Assembly (NCBI RefSeq): GCF_001550375.1
Contig: NZ_LRTR01000295.1
Span: 1 to 36,084 of the forward strand
Direction of reading: 5' to 3'
From: Streptomyces europaeiscabiei
GTDB taxonomy: Bacteria; Actinomycetota; Actinomycetes; Streptomycetales; Streptomycetaceae
DNA length: 36,084 nucleotides
Shown: positions 24,684-31,820 of the stretch, piece by piece
Layout of the letters: the number at the start of each line of letters is the position of its first letter
Numbering within the stretch: the stretch's first letter is position 1
Notes under the pieces: model-generated
What the model was told of the DNA's origin: nothing
The model's database searches: none
What the model saw: only the letters and a program-made list of their open reading frames with translations
Translations under genes and position numbers: made by a program

Positions 24684-25598
24684 TCATGCGGGTGTCCTTT
24701 CTCGTGGCTGTTGTGACATCGCCGCACGGATCTGGGCCGCGTGGATGTGAACTGCGGCGGCGGACAGGGGCGTGTTGGGTTGAGCAGGGGCGTGTTGGCC
24801 CCGGCAAGCGCTGCACATGCCGCCCGGCAGGGCCTCCGGGGGGCCCGGGGTGCCGCATTCGCCGCACTCCAGCATGCGGAGGGGCGGGCGTACGGGGTCG
24901 GGAGTGGGCGCCGGTTCCGGGGGGAGCTTGGTGAGGAGGCGGGTGCGGAGGAGGGCCGCCGGGCTGTGGACCGGGGTGGGGAGGCCGCAGGTCAGGGCCT
25001 GGCGGATGGACTCGTCGGTGGCGCCTCGCTCGAACCACGGCAGCAGGAGCGGGGCCAGCGCCGCGCACTCCGCCTTGGAGAGGGAGAGTGCGGGGGTCGC
25101 CCGGCCCAGGGCGGCCAGGGGGATGTGGGCGCGGGAGCGGGTGGGGGATCTCTTCGGGTCCTGCCCGTGCTCCTGCTCCTGCGGCACGTCTCCCCGCGTG
25201 AAACCCGCCCACCAGTCGTCGTCCCGTGCCGTTCGGGAGAACCACGATCGGGTGATCCAGCGGGAACTGCCCGACTCGGTCTCCACGGACTCACGGCCCC
25301 GGCGCAAGTGGCCCGCTTCTTGCAGCCTGTTGAGGGCCGTCCGGAGCGCGCACTGCCCGTAGATGAGGGTCTTGGCCAGCGTCTTCACGGAGATGTCGGC
25401 GCCCTCGGAGAGGCGGTCGATGTACGCGGCGATCGCCGCTTCGCGGGGTGGGAGGTCCGCGAAGTCGTGGGCCGTGCGGGGGTGTTGGCCGGGGGCGGTG
25501 CGCTTGCCGTAGCCCGGGTTGGCCATGGGGTGGGGGCGCGGAGGGTGCGGGTCCGCGTGCGCGGGCAGGGGGGCAACACTAAGGTTGGCAGTAGCCAT
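24684..25598 (-). CDS. Winged-helix DNA-binding protein with a C-terminal zinc ribbon
   Basis: Encodes 304 residues. After a Pro/His-rich start, residues 40-110 form a winged helix-turn-helix (REAAIAAYIDRLSEGADISV, KTLAKTLIYGQCALRTALNR and LQEAGHLRRGRE), like replication-control or MarR/GntR-type domains in Streptomyces accessory regions. The middle is helical with no recognised motif. A four-cysteine ribbon (CGECG and MCSACRG) lies near the C-terminus. ATG 25598 is the first start in the conserved region; upstream is a strong hairpin in the transcript leader. I infer a DNA-binding regulator; its targets and exact family are unknown. Confidence 0.7.
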   Translation of the reverse strand: MATANLSVAPLPAHADPHPPRPHPMANPGYGKRTAPGQHPRTAHDFADLPPREAAIAAYIDRLSEGADISVKTLAKTLIYGQCALRTALNRLQEAGHLRRGRESVETESGSSRWITRSWFSRTARDDDWWAGFTRGDVPQEQEHGQDPKRSPTRSRAHIPLAALGRATPALSLSKAECAALAPLLLPWFERGATDESIRQALTCGLPTPVHSPAALLRTRLLTKLPPEPAPTPDPVRPPLRMLECGECGTPGPPEALPGGMCSACRGQHAPAQPNTPLSAAAVHIHAAQIRAAMSQQPRERTPA

Positions 25599-25629
25599 GG
25601 GGATCGAGTGCTTTCGATCTCGTAGGTCA

Positions 25630-25665
25630 AGCCCCCGCAGGTGTTGGTAGCACCTGGCGGGGGCT
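25630..25665 (-). promoter_or_regulatory. Leader hairpin of the winged-helix gene
   Basis: AGCCCCCGC pairs with GCGGGGGCT, and AGGTG with CACCT inside it, with one bulged base. It begins about 12 bases after the predicted transcription start and ends about 30 bases before the start codon, so it could act as an attenuator or stability element. Confidence 0.55.
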
Positions 25666-25683
25666 GTTTCGTCTGCGGGCACG

Positions 25684-25711
25684 GTATCAGCATCGTCACC
25701 GTGCGTGGCAA
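25684..25711 (-). promoter_or_regulatory. Promoter of the winged-helix gene
   Basis: On the minus strand TTGCCA (25711-25706) and TGATAC (25689-25684) are separated by 16 bases, a good sigma-HrdB-type promoter. The rest of the gap to 26024 holds one 11-bp hairpin at 25860-25887 (AGCGTGGTCGT with ACGATCACGCT) and no credible gene. Confidence 0.5.
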
Positions 25712-26024
25712 CTCGAACGCGTCAAGTCAACTCGCCGGGTGGGAGGGTGGGTTGAGGCCCACCTCCCATTCCTTGGAAAGAGGGCTCGGAGCTGGGGGCT
25801 TGAGCTTCGGGGCGGTGATCGGGGCGTTAAATCGGTCGCCGGGGGCGGGGCGGCTGAGTAGCGTGGTCGTACTTCGACGATCACGCTCTCCAGAAGGACG
25901 CCGCAGAAACGGGAGCGGACGCGCACGACGGTCGGTTTGCGGCCTTCCGTGCGTGGCCAACGAAGCGGGCGGCAGTGATTTTGCCCTGCCCTTCTTCCGC
26001 TTCCGCTCACAGGAGTGATCCGCC

Positions 26025-26909
26025 ATGAGTTCCGTAGCCGTACCCGCACGCATACCCGTCGGGCTCGGTCTGCCCGTCGACGATCCCGCCGGCCTGCCGG
26101 CCTGGGCCCGGCTCGCCGAGGAGAGCCCGTTCAGCACGCTGGGCCTGCTCGACCGGCTCGTCTACGACAACCCCGACCCGCTCGTCACCCTGGCCGCCCT
26201 CGCCGGGGCCACGAGCCGTATCCGCGTCCAGACCGAAGTCCTGCTCGCGCCGCACTACAACACCGCGATCCTCGCCAAGCAGACGGCCACGCTGGACCGG
26301 CTCTCCGGCGGGCGCTTCACCTTCGGGATCGGGGTGGGTGGGCGTGAGGACGACTGCCGGGCCGCCGGGATCGACATCCGGCGGCGCGGGCGTCGGCTGG
26401 ACGAGCAGATGGAGCAGCTGCGTCGGGCGTGGTCCGGGCAGCCGTACGGGGAGGGGGTCGGGGCGGTCGGGCCGCTGCCCGCCACCCCCGGTGGGCCCGA
26501 AGTCCTCTTCGGCGGCTTCGCCCCCGCCGCCCTCGAACGTGTCGCGCGCTGGGGCGACGGTTTCCTCGGCGCGGCGCTGCCTCCGGCGTACATGGACCGG
26601 ATGTTCCGTGACGTCGAGGCCGCCTGGGAGAAGCACGGGCGGCCCGGGCGCCCGAAGCTCGTGGCCCAGGTCAACGTCGCGGCCGGAGCGCCGTCCGTGA
26701 TCGCCGACGCCCGTGCCAGCCTGCTGCGCTACTACGCCTTCACCGGGCGCGCGGAGTACATGGCGGAGGGGTTGCTGACCACGCCGGACGCAGTACGGGC
26801 GGCTGTCGCCGGGTTCGCCGGGATCGGGGCGGACGAGGTGATCCTGTACTGCTGGTCCTCGGACCCCGGCCAGATCGGCCGCCTCGGTGAAATGCTGTTC
26901 GATCAGTAG
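26025..26909 (+). CDS. Luciferase-like (LLM class) flavin/F420-dependent oxidoreductase
   Basis: Encodes 294 residues forming the TIM-barrel luciferase-like fold. Recognisable segments: the opening IPVGLGLPV strand; RIRVQTEVLLAPHYNTAILAKQTATLDRLSGGRFTFGIGVGGREDD, the family hallmark with its non-proline turn; and DEQMEQLRRAW later. ATG 26025 follows AGGAGTG at good spacing. In actinobacteria such enzymes use F420 or reduced FMN; which applies, and the substrate, cannot be read from the sequence. It is separated by 25 bases from the next gene on the same strand and may share its transcript. Confidence 0.88.
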   Translation: MSSVAVPARIPVGLGLPVDDPAGLPAWARLAEESPFSTLGLLDRLVYDNPDPLVTLAALAGATSRIRVQTEVLLAPHYNTAILAKQTATLDRLSGGRFTFGIGVGGREDDCRAAGIDIRRRGRRLDEQMEQLRRAWSGQPYGEGVGAVGPLPATPGGPEVLFGGFAPAALERVARWGDGFLGAALPPAYMDRMFRDVEAAWEKHGRPGRPKLVAQVNVAAGAPSVIADARASLLRYYAFTGRAEYMAEGLLTTPDAVRAAVAGFAGIGADEVILYCWSSDPGQIGRLGEMLFDQ

Positions 26910-26934
26910 GTGTTGTTGAGGGACGGGGGCACTG

Positions 26935-27552
26935 GTGGGCAAGAAGCATGTACGGAAGATGCTGCGGAAGATGGAGAGTGGTGAGTCCGTTCGGCTCGTC
27001 GTCAGCATGACGACGATGAAGGGACTCGTCCGACTCGCCTTCGTCGCCCAGCAGTTCGGTTACGAGTACGCGGACCTGAACCAGGTCGAGAACAGTTTCG
27101 CGCTGCACATCGTGCCCGACCCGAGTCCGGAGGGCCGGGAGCGTGCCGCGCGCAACCGGGAGCGGTATCCCGACGCCGGGAACGGGGGCTCGCTGCCGCC
27201 TGTCCCGCCCGACGAGGCCGGACTTCTCAAGGCCCGGATGCTGTTCGACCTCGGCCGCCAGTTCACCGACAAGCAGCGGTTCGCCCTCGCGGGTATCACC
27301 ATCACCGGGATGGTCGTGGGCATCGCGTACCGGTTCGCGAACGGCCCGACCGGCGTCGTCATCGCCGTCGGCAGCTGGGCCGCGTGCATGGGCCTGGTGT
27401 ACGTCGGGCTCGTCGCCGGTCGACGTCGCCACGTCAAGTACACCGCCCAGCTTGAGGCCGCCGGGTTCACGCCGGTGACCGACCAGGTCGGGCGGCTGCG
27501 GTATGTGCCGCCGGGCAGACAGCTACCGGGTCACGGCAACCCGTTCGCCTAG
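26935..27552 (+). CDS. Two-helix membrane protein of unknown function
   Basis: Encodes 205 residues. Residues 1-60 are basic and amphipathic, followed by a Pro/Glu-rich segment. Two hydrophobic helices follow (about 121-139, FALAGITITGMVVGIAYRF, and 142-161, PTGVVIAVGSWAACMGLVYV), with a basic turn GRRRH and a C-terminal tail. GTG 26935 has a GAGGGACGGGGG stretch upstream. I do not recognise a named family. It follows the luciferase-like gene by 25 bases and ends three bases before the convergent DUF397 gene. Confidence 0.75.
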   Translation: MGKKHVRKMLRKMESGESVRLVVSMTTMKGLVRLAFVAQQFGYEYADLNQVENSFALHIVPDPSPEGRERAARNRERYPDAGNGGSLPPVPPDEAGLLKARMLFDLGRQFTDKQRFALAGITITGMVVGIAYRFANGPTGVVIAVGSWAACMGLVYVGLVAGRRRHVKYTAQLEAAGFTPVTDQVGRLRYVPPGRQLPGHGNPFA

Positions 27553-27755
27553 CGCGACTTGAGGTCTTCGACGAACGCGGACCACGCCTCGGCCCGGAAC
27601 ACGAGCTTCGGGCCGAGGGGGGTCTTGGAGTCGCGTACGGGGATGTGGGTGGGGTGGTTGGCGGCTACTTCGAGGCATTCGCCGCCGCCGCCTTCGCTGT
27701 AGCTGGATTTGTGCCATACGGCGCTGCTCAGGACGTGGTCAGGGATGCTCCTCAT
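27549..27755 (-). CDS. DUF397 family protein
   Basis: Encodes 68 residues with the family pattern WHKSSYSEGGGGECLEVA, VPVRDSK-like (IPVRDSKTPLGPKLVF) and a final WSAFVEDLK helix. DUF397 proteins in Streptomyces are almost always encoded beside a WhiJ-like helix-turn-helix gene and are thought to act with it, in a toxin-antitoxin-like or developmental regulatory pair. ATG 27755 lies inside the end of that upstream gene (17-base overlap), with AGGA before it, so translation is coupled. Molecular function is unknown. Confidence 0.9.
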   Translation of the reverse strand: MRSIPDHVLSSAVWHKSSYSEGGGGECLEVAANHPTHIPVRDSKTPLGPKLVFRAEAWSAFVEDLKSR

Positions 27756-28578
27756 GGGTGTAATCCTGCGCCAACTCCTCGACCAGGGCCAGGGACTTCT
27801 CAGGCGGGAGCGCGGTGGCCGCGAGGAGTTCGAAGGTGAGCTTGAGCTGCGAGACAAGGGCCGGGTCGTCCTCCAGCCGTCCGACACGGGGACCCTCGAA
27901 GTAGACCAGCGAAGGGGCGTCGTCGAAGTCCATAAGCCTGAACGAACCTCCCATCGCAGTGTGGGCGCCCGCGCTGAAGGGCAGCACCTGCACGATGACT
28001 CGGTTCCTGCGGGCCAGACCGGCTACGTGGGTCAGGGCTTCCGCCATCACAGCCCGGCCACCGGTCTCTCGGCGCAACGCTGCTTCGTCAAGCATCACCC
28101 ACAGCATCGGTTTTGTTGGATCATCGAGCAAGCGAGCTCGGGCGACCCGGCCGTCCACCCACTCGTCGATGGTCTCTTCCGGTGCCGTGGGGGCGAATCC
28201 ACGGTTCACGGCCCGTGCGTATGCGGGCGTCTGGAGCAGACCGGGGATCAGCATCGGTGCGTATTGCCTGATCGCAGTGGCCTCTGCTTCCGCCTCCGCA
28301 GCCGCTGCGAAGTGCTCGGGGTAGCGAGACTTGGAGGCCGCTAGGCAGTTCCGCGAGAAGAAGTCGTTCGTGTCGAGGGCGACATCGATGAGGCGGGCGA
28401 TCTCGGGCTGCATGCGCCGTACGGCCGCCTCCAATTGCCCCACGAACGACCCGCTCACGAACAACCGCTGGCCCAGATCCTCCTGACTGAGCCCCGCCCT
28501 CTCCCTCGCATGGCGCAGCTCCGCGCCCAAAAGCGCCCGGGGTGACGACGACGGGTCCAGATCCTTCGGTCCTGGCAT
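27739..28578 (-). CDS. WhiJ-like XRE regulator with DUF5753 domain
   Basis: Encodes 279 residues. An N-terminal XRE helix-turn-helix (about 15-75: LRHARERAGLSQEDLGQRLF, VSGSFVGQLEAAVRRMQPE) is followed by the DUF5753 (Scr1-type) domain, with QYAPMLIPGLLQTPAYARAV, LDEAALRRETGG and the late YFEGPRVGRLEDDPALVSQL. Genes of this type act in Streptomyces development and antibiotic control, partnered by a DUF397 protein, which overlaps its 3' end here. ATG 28578 has GGGAG upstream. A divergent gene starts 115 bases away, so the intergenic space probably holds its operator. Confidence 0.9.
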   Translation of the reverse strand: MPGPKDLDPSSSPRALLGAELRHARERAGLSQEDLGQRLFVSGSFVGQLEAAVRRMQPEIARLIDVALDTNDFFSRNCLAASKSRYPEHFAAAAEAEAEATAIRQYAPMLIPGLLQTPAYARAVNRGFAPTAPEETIDEWVDGRVARARLLDDPTKPMLWVMLDEAALRRETGGRAVMAEALTHVAGLARRNRVIVQVLPFSAGAHTAMGGSFRLMDFDDAPSLVYFEGPRVGRLEDDPALVSQLKLTFELLAATALPPEKSLALVEELAQDYTHEEHP

Positions 28579-28609
28579 GGCTACCGCTCCCTGTCCAGCA
28601 GATCCCCTG

Positions 28610-28639
28610 TTGGGGCGTCGTATCTGGCCAGGCTAGATG
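28610..28639 (+). promoter_or_regulatory. Possible promoter of the small divergent operon
   Basis: TTGGGG and TAGATG are separated by 18 bases, 55 bases before the start codon at 28694. The fit is moderate. Confidence 0.35.
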
Positions 28640-28693
28640 CCCTTCGGCCACGCTGTGTCGTGAATCGGCAACCCAGCGTGGAGGGGTGTGGGC

Positions 28694-28924
28694 GTGAAGA
28701 ACAGAGCGGCGGCGAAGGGGCGGAGCGCGGTGCGGACGACCGAGGAGGCCGTGGAGCAGCTCGACCAGGCACTGCGCGGAGTCGGCATCGTGCTGCCGTC
28801 GCTGCGCGTCGACCCGGTGACCGGGGCCAGCGAACTGCCTTACCCGCTGGTCGAGTTGGGGTGCTGCAACCTCCAGGTCGCCGCCGACCTCGCCGCCGTT
28901 CTGCGTGACGCGGCAAAGACGTGA
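28694..28924 (+). CDS. Conserved small protein, function unknown
   Basis: Encodes 76 residues: a basic start (MKNRAAAKGRSAVRTT) then a helical segment EEAVEQLDQALRGVGIVLPS and LVELGCCNLQVAADLAAVLR. GTG 28694 is preferred to GTG 28688 because GGAGGGG (28680-28686) is seven bases before it and only one base before the other. Its TGA overlaps the next start (GTGA), so the two small genes form an operon divergent from the WhiJ-like gene. I do not recognise a named family, but the position suggests a function linked to the HTH/DUF397 pair. Confidence 0.7.
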   Translation: MKNRAAAKGRSAVRTTEEAVEQLDQALRGVGIVLPSLRVDPVTGASELPYPLVELGCCNLQVAADLAAVLRDAAKT

Positions 28925-29133
28925 CCACGCCGCAGCGGTCGTACGCCGTGGACGTACGGGACGGGCGGCTCGGCGAGGTGATGGGCCGCGAGGGCGGTTA
29001 CGTGCAGTTGCGGCCGGTCGGGGGCGGGCGGGAGTGGGACTGTCCGCCGGACACGCTGCGCGAGGCCGCCCCGGGGGAGGTGCTGCGGGCCCGGGTGCGG
29101 CAGGTCAACGGGGAGGGGCGGCTGCCGTGTTGA
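28921..29133 (+). CDS. Conserved small protein, function unknown
   Basis: Encodes 70 residues starting at GTG 28921, overlapping the previous stop by four bases. The sequence (YAVDVRDGRLGEVMGREGGY, VQLRPVGGGREWDCPPDTLR) looks like a compact all-beta fold, resembling small SH3-like proteins common beside WhiJ-like genes in Streptomyces. No catalytic motif is visible. The function is not known, and the family call is not secure. Confidence 0.65.
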   Translation: MTTPQRSYAVDVRDGRLGEVMGREGGYVQLRPVGGGREWDCPPDTLREAAPGEVLRARVRQVNGEGRLPC

Positions 29134-29235
29134 ACACAGGTGCCGCGAAGGCGCCCCCTTCCCTCCTGGTACGCCTGACGGTGTCCTCCGTGACGACGCG
29201 CCCGGTGGCTGGGGCTGGCTGGGGGTGGCGCCCGC

Positions 29236-29814
29236 TCACAGGTTTCCCAGCGGCTCGATGTCCATCCGGACCGGCTCGCCCCAGATGCGCGTCACGTCGT
29301 AGTCGGTGAACTCCTGGACCAGGCGGTAGGCGATGGCGGGGCGGGGGCCCCGGCGCTGGGCGGCGAGATACAGCTCGGCCTCGCGGGGGTCGCGGCGGGG
29401 GGTGCCGCAGAGCTGCCAGACCTGGCCGTTCCACGCCTCCGGGAGCCAGCGCTCCTGGGCCTGGGGGCGCTCGTCCCGCACGCCGTAGCGGGAGGGGGGC
29501 GGGGTGGCGGGGCCGGTGGGCCGGGGAGGGCCGTAGCTGTCGTTGAGCTGGGTGCGGCGGGCGGCGCGGCGGCGGGTCTCGCAGAGGAGACAGCGGTCGG
29601 GGGCCTCCTCGTCGACCGGGCCGTTCGGATGCTCGGCGCAGCGGGTCGTCGGCGCGGCCGCCGTGACCGTCTCGTCCAGCAGCTCCAGGGCTCGTCTGAG
29701 GTCCGCCTTCACCTCGTGCAGCCGGGCGTCCGGGGTGTCGGCGTTCAGCGCGTCGCCGTGCTCCCCGAGGAGACGCAGGGCGCGGCCGAGGGCCGTGAGC
29801 TGCGCGTGGTTCAC
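29236..29814 (-). CDS. Conserved hypothetical protein with a CxxC pair
   Basis: Encodes 192 residues. A helical first part (LTALGRALRLLGEHGDALNA and VKADLRRALELLDETV) is followed by CAEHPNGPVDEEAPDRCLLC, which could bind a metal, a Pro/Arg-rich linker, and a C-terminal domain with ERWLPEAWNGQVWQLCGTPR and AYRLVQEFTDYDVTRIWGEP. GTG 29814 is chosen because GGGAAGGA lies at suitable spacing; the frame extends to 29880 only through a 9-bp tandem repeat. No family is recognised. Confidence 0.65.
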   Translation of the reverse strand: MNHAQLTALGRALRLLGEHGDALNADTPDARLHEVKADLRRALELLDETVTAAAPTTRCAEHPNGPVDEEAPDRCLLCETRRRAARRTQLNDSYGPPRPTGPATPPPSRYGVRDERPQAQERWLPEAWNGQVWQLCGTPRRDPREAELYLAAQRRGPRPAIAYRLVQEFTDYDVTRIWGEPVRMDIEPLGNL

Positions 29815-29830
29815 GTGCTCGGTCCTTCCC

Positions 29831-29866
29831 TGGGAGACGTGGGAGACGTGGGTGACATGGGTGGCA
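29831..29866. repeat. Four-copy 9-bp tandem repeat
   Basis: TGGGAGACG occurs twice, then TGGGTGACA and TGGGTGGCA, immediately upstream of the gene that starts at 29814 on the minus strand. It may affect that gene's leader. Confidence 0.6.
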
Positions 29867-29957
29867 TCAGCGACCCCCACCTGACATCAGCTGATCCCCA
29901 CCACCGTGCCACACACCACTGACAGTCCCCGAAGGCCAGGCTCGACCTCGGAGGGGT

Positions 29958-29997
29958 ATGTACACTCGACGAGGGTATTGGCGGAAACTCTGTACAT
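29958..29997. promoter_or_regulatory. Paired TGTACA operator candidate of the vapBC operon
   Basis: ATGTACA (29958-29964) and TGTACAT (29991-29997) are a perfect inverted pair 33 bp apart, about three helical turns, ending 13 bases before the antitoxin start. Ribbon-helix-helix antitoxins usually repress their own operon by binding such pairs. Confidence 0.5.
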
Positions 29998-30010
29998 CGC
30001 GGGAGGCCGC

Positions 30011-30235
30011 ATGTCTCTGACACACATCGACATCGACGATGAGGCGCTGGAGACCGCCAAGCGCCTGGGCGGGCACCGGACGAAGACCGCCGCGGTGGCG
30101 AAGGCGCTGGAGGAGTACAACATGCGGCTTCTGCGCGCTACCGCCCATGACAAGTACTTCGAGCTTGCCCAGGAGTGGGACATCGAAGGCGCCGAGGCCG
30201 CGCACCGTGCGGACAAGGAGGCCCACCGCGCGTGA
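30011..30235 (+). CDS. vapB: VapB-type antitoxin
   Basis: Encodes 74 residues with a ribbon-helix-helix start (MSLTHIDIDDEALETAKRL, KTAAVAKALEEY) and an acidic, helical C-terminal part expected to wrap the toxin. ATG 30011 follows GGGAGG. The frame is open further upstream, but the ribosome site and family start decide it. The TGA overlaps the toxin start by four bases (GTGA), the usual coupling of such pairs. A palindromic operator candidate lies just upstream, consistent with self-repression. Confidence 0.88.
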   Translation: MSLTHIDIDDEALETAKRLGGHRTKTAAVAKALEEYNMRLLRATAHDKYFELAQEWDIEGAEAAHRADKEAHRA

Positions 30236-30648
30236 GCGGTTACCTGTTGGACTCGTCGGCCTTGTGGCGCCTGCTTCGGGACCGGAGTCTCCACGAGGTG
30301 TGGCGCCCCGTCGTCATGGACGGCGACGTCCGGTCGTGCTATCCGCAGCGGGCGGAGTTCCTGCGCTCGGCACGCGGCCTCAAGGAGTACGAGGCCTACA
30401 GCGCGATGTTCGCCGAGCTCTACGACGACGTCTCCGTCCCGAAGGGCGCGCCCCACTGGATCGGTGGGCTGCAACTGCGGGCCGCCGGGCGGGGAGAGCA
30501 TCAGGCGCTGTCCGCTGTCGATCTGCAGGTCTGTGCCACCGCCGCTCACCACGGTCTTGTCGTCCTGCACGACGACAGGGACTTTGTGACAGCCGCTCGC
30601 CTGGCGGTCGAACTTCGACAGCTCAACGTGCACCAAGCACCGCTGTAG
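30232..30648 (+). CDS. vapC: VapC-type PIN-domain toxin
   Basis: Encodes 138 residues of a PIN-domain ribonuclease. The acidic metal-binding residues can be placed: Asp in YLLDSSALWRLL at the start, Glu in YPQRAEFLRSA, then Asp in LSAVDLQVCATAA and the pair in VVLHDDRDF. These four positions form the usual active site, so the toxin looks intact. The start GTG 30232 overlaps the antitoxin stop. VapC proteins typically cut tRNA or rRNA; the target here is not known. Confidence 0.9.
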   Translation: MSGYLLDSSALWRLLRDRSLHEVWRPVVMDGDVRSCYPQRAEFLRSARGLKEYEAYSAMFAELYDDVSVPKGAPHWIGGLQLRAAGRGEHQALSAVDLQVCATAAHHGLVVLHDDRDFVTAARLAVELRQLNVHQAPL

Positions 30649-30697
30649 AGCTGACGCGGAGCCTGCTCCGGGAGCTCCCCACCTGTGCCCGCGCAGC

Positions 30698-31660
30698 TCA
30701 GCCCGTCGTCATCGCCGCCGCCAGGGCCGTCCTCAGATGGCCCTCGTTCGCTGTCAGCAGGCGGGCCGCGGTGGGCGCGTCCACGCCGCTCAGGATGGTG
30801 AGAATCGCGTTCTTCACCTGGCCGTTCGCGGCGGTGAGGGCCGTTTCGATCTCGGTGTCCGTCGCGCCCGTGGCGAGGGCGACGATGCGGTGGGAGCGGG
30901 CGCGGAGCTTGTCGTTGGTGGCGCGGACGTCGACCATCAGGTTTCCGTAGGTCTTGCCCAGGCGGATCATGCTGATCGTCGAGAGCATGTTGAGGACGAG
31001 CTTCTGGGCCGTGCCCGCCTTGAGGCGGGTCGAGCCCGTCACCAGTTCCGGGCCGACGACGATCTCGATGCCGTGGTCGGCCGCCGCGGCGAGCGCGCTG
31101 GCCGCGTTGCAGGACAGGCCGACCGTCAGCGCCCCGGCCGCGCGCGCGTGCTCCACAGCGCCCACCGCGTACGGCGTGCGACCGGAGGCGGAGACGCCGA
31201 CCACTGTGTCGTCGGGCGTCAGCCCGAGCGCGTCGAGGTCCGTCCGGGCCAGCTCCGCCGAGTCCTCCGCCCCCTCGATCGAGGTCACCATGGCCTCCCG
31301 GCCGCCCGCGATCAGGCCCATGACCTGCGAGGGTGCCGTGTTGAAGGTCGGCGGGCACTCGGACGCGTCCAGTACGCCCAGCCGGCCCGCCGTGCCCGCG
31401 CCCGCGTAGATCAGCCGGCCACCCCGGGCCATCCGCTCCGCGATCGAGTCGATCGCCGCCGCGATCAGCGGCAACTGCGCGGAGACCGCCGTCGGCACGG
31501 TCGCGTCCTCGGCGTTCATCAGCTTCGCGATGTCGAGCGTCGGCAGCTGATCGATGTCGGCCAGCTCCGGCCGGAACGCCTCGGTCGTCAGCGACTCCAA
31601 CTCGGCGCGCACGGAGAGGTGGTGGGGGAGGGCGGAGGCGTTGGAGGAGGAGGGGGGCAT
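30698..31660 (-). CDS. murQ: N-acetylmuramic acid 6-phosphate etherase
   Basis: Encodes 320 residues and splits MurNAc-6-phosphate into GlcNAc-6-phosphate and lactate during cell-wall recycling. SIS-domain hallmarks: RLIYAGAGTAGRLGVLDASECPPTF with the catalytic Glu, GVSASGRTPYAVGAVEHAR, KAGTAQKLVLNMLSTISMIRLGKTYGN, and DVRATNDKLRARS. Length and order fit the family. ATG 31660 has only a weak ribosome site. Its regulator gene lies 160 bases upstream on the same strand. The product would feed the nagA route encoded elsewhere in this window. Confidence 0.95.
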   Translation of the reverse strand: MPPSSSNASALPHHLSVRAELESLTTEAFRPELADIDQLPTLDIAKLMNAEDATVPTAVSAQLPLIAAAIDSIAERMARGGRLIYAGAGTAGRLGVLDASECPPTFNTAPSQVMGLIAGGREAMVTSIEGAEDSAELARTDLDALGLTPDDTVVGVSASGRTPYAVGAVEHARAAGALTVGLSCNAASALAAAADHGIEIVVGPELVTGSTRLKAGTAQKLVLNMLSTISMIRLGKTYGNLMVDVRATNDKLRARSHRIVALATGATDTEIETALTAANGQVKNAILTILSGVDAPTAARLLTANEGHLRTALAAAMTTG

Positions 31661-31767
31661 GGCGACTCATTCCGTACAGTGCGGTCCGGTCCGGTGCGGC
31701 TGTGCCTTCAGGTCGGACGCCGTGGTTGTCTGCGGGTTCGTCGTGGTCGGTCGCGCCCCGCGGTGGA

Positions 31768-31802
31768 GCCGCGGACGGCACAGTCCCGCGCCCCTGACGG
31801 GA
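31768..31802. repeat. Degraded copy of the dispersed palindromic repeat
   Basis: Around CACAGTCCCGCGCCCCTGACGG the bases resemble the arm core GCGCAGTTCCCCGCGCCCCTGA with several changes. It lies between the RpiR regulator gene and murQ. Confidence 0.4.
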
Positions 31803-31820
31803 CGCTCGCTCCCGGACGCA

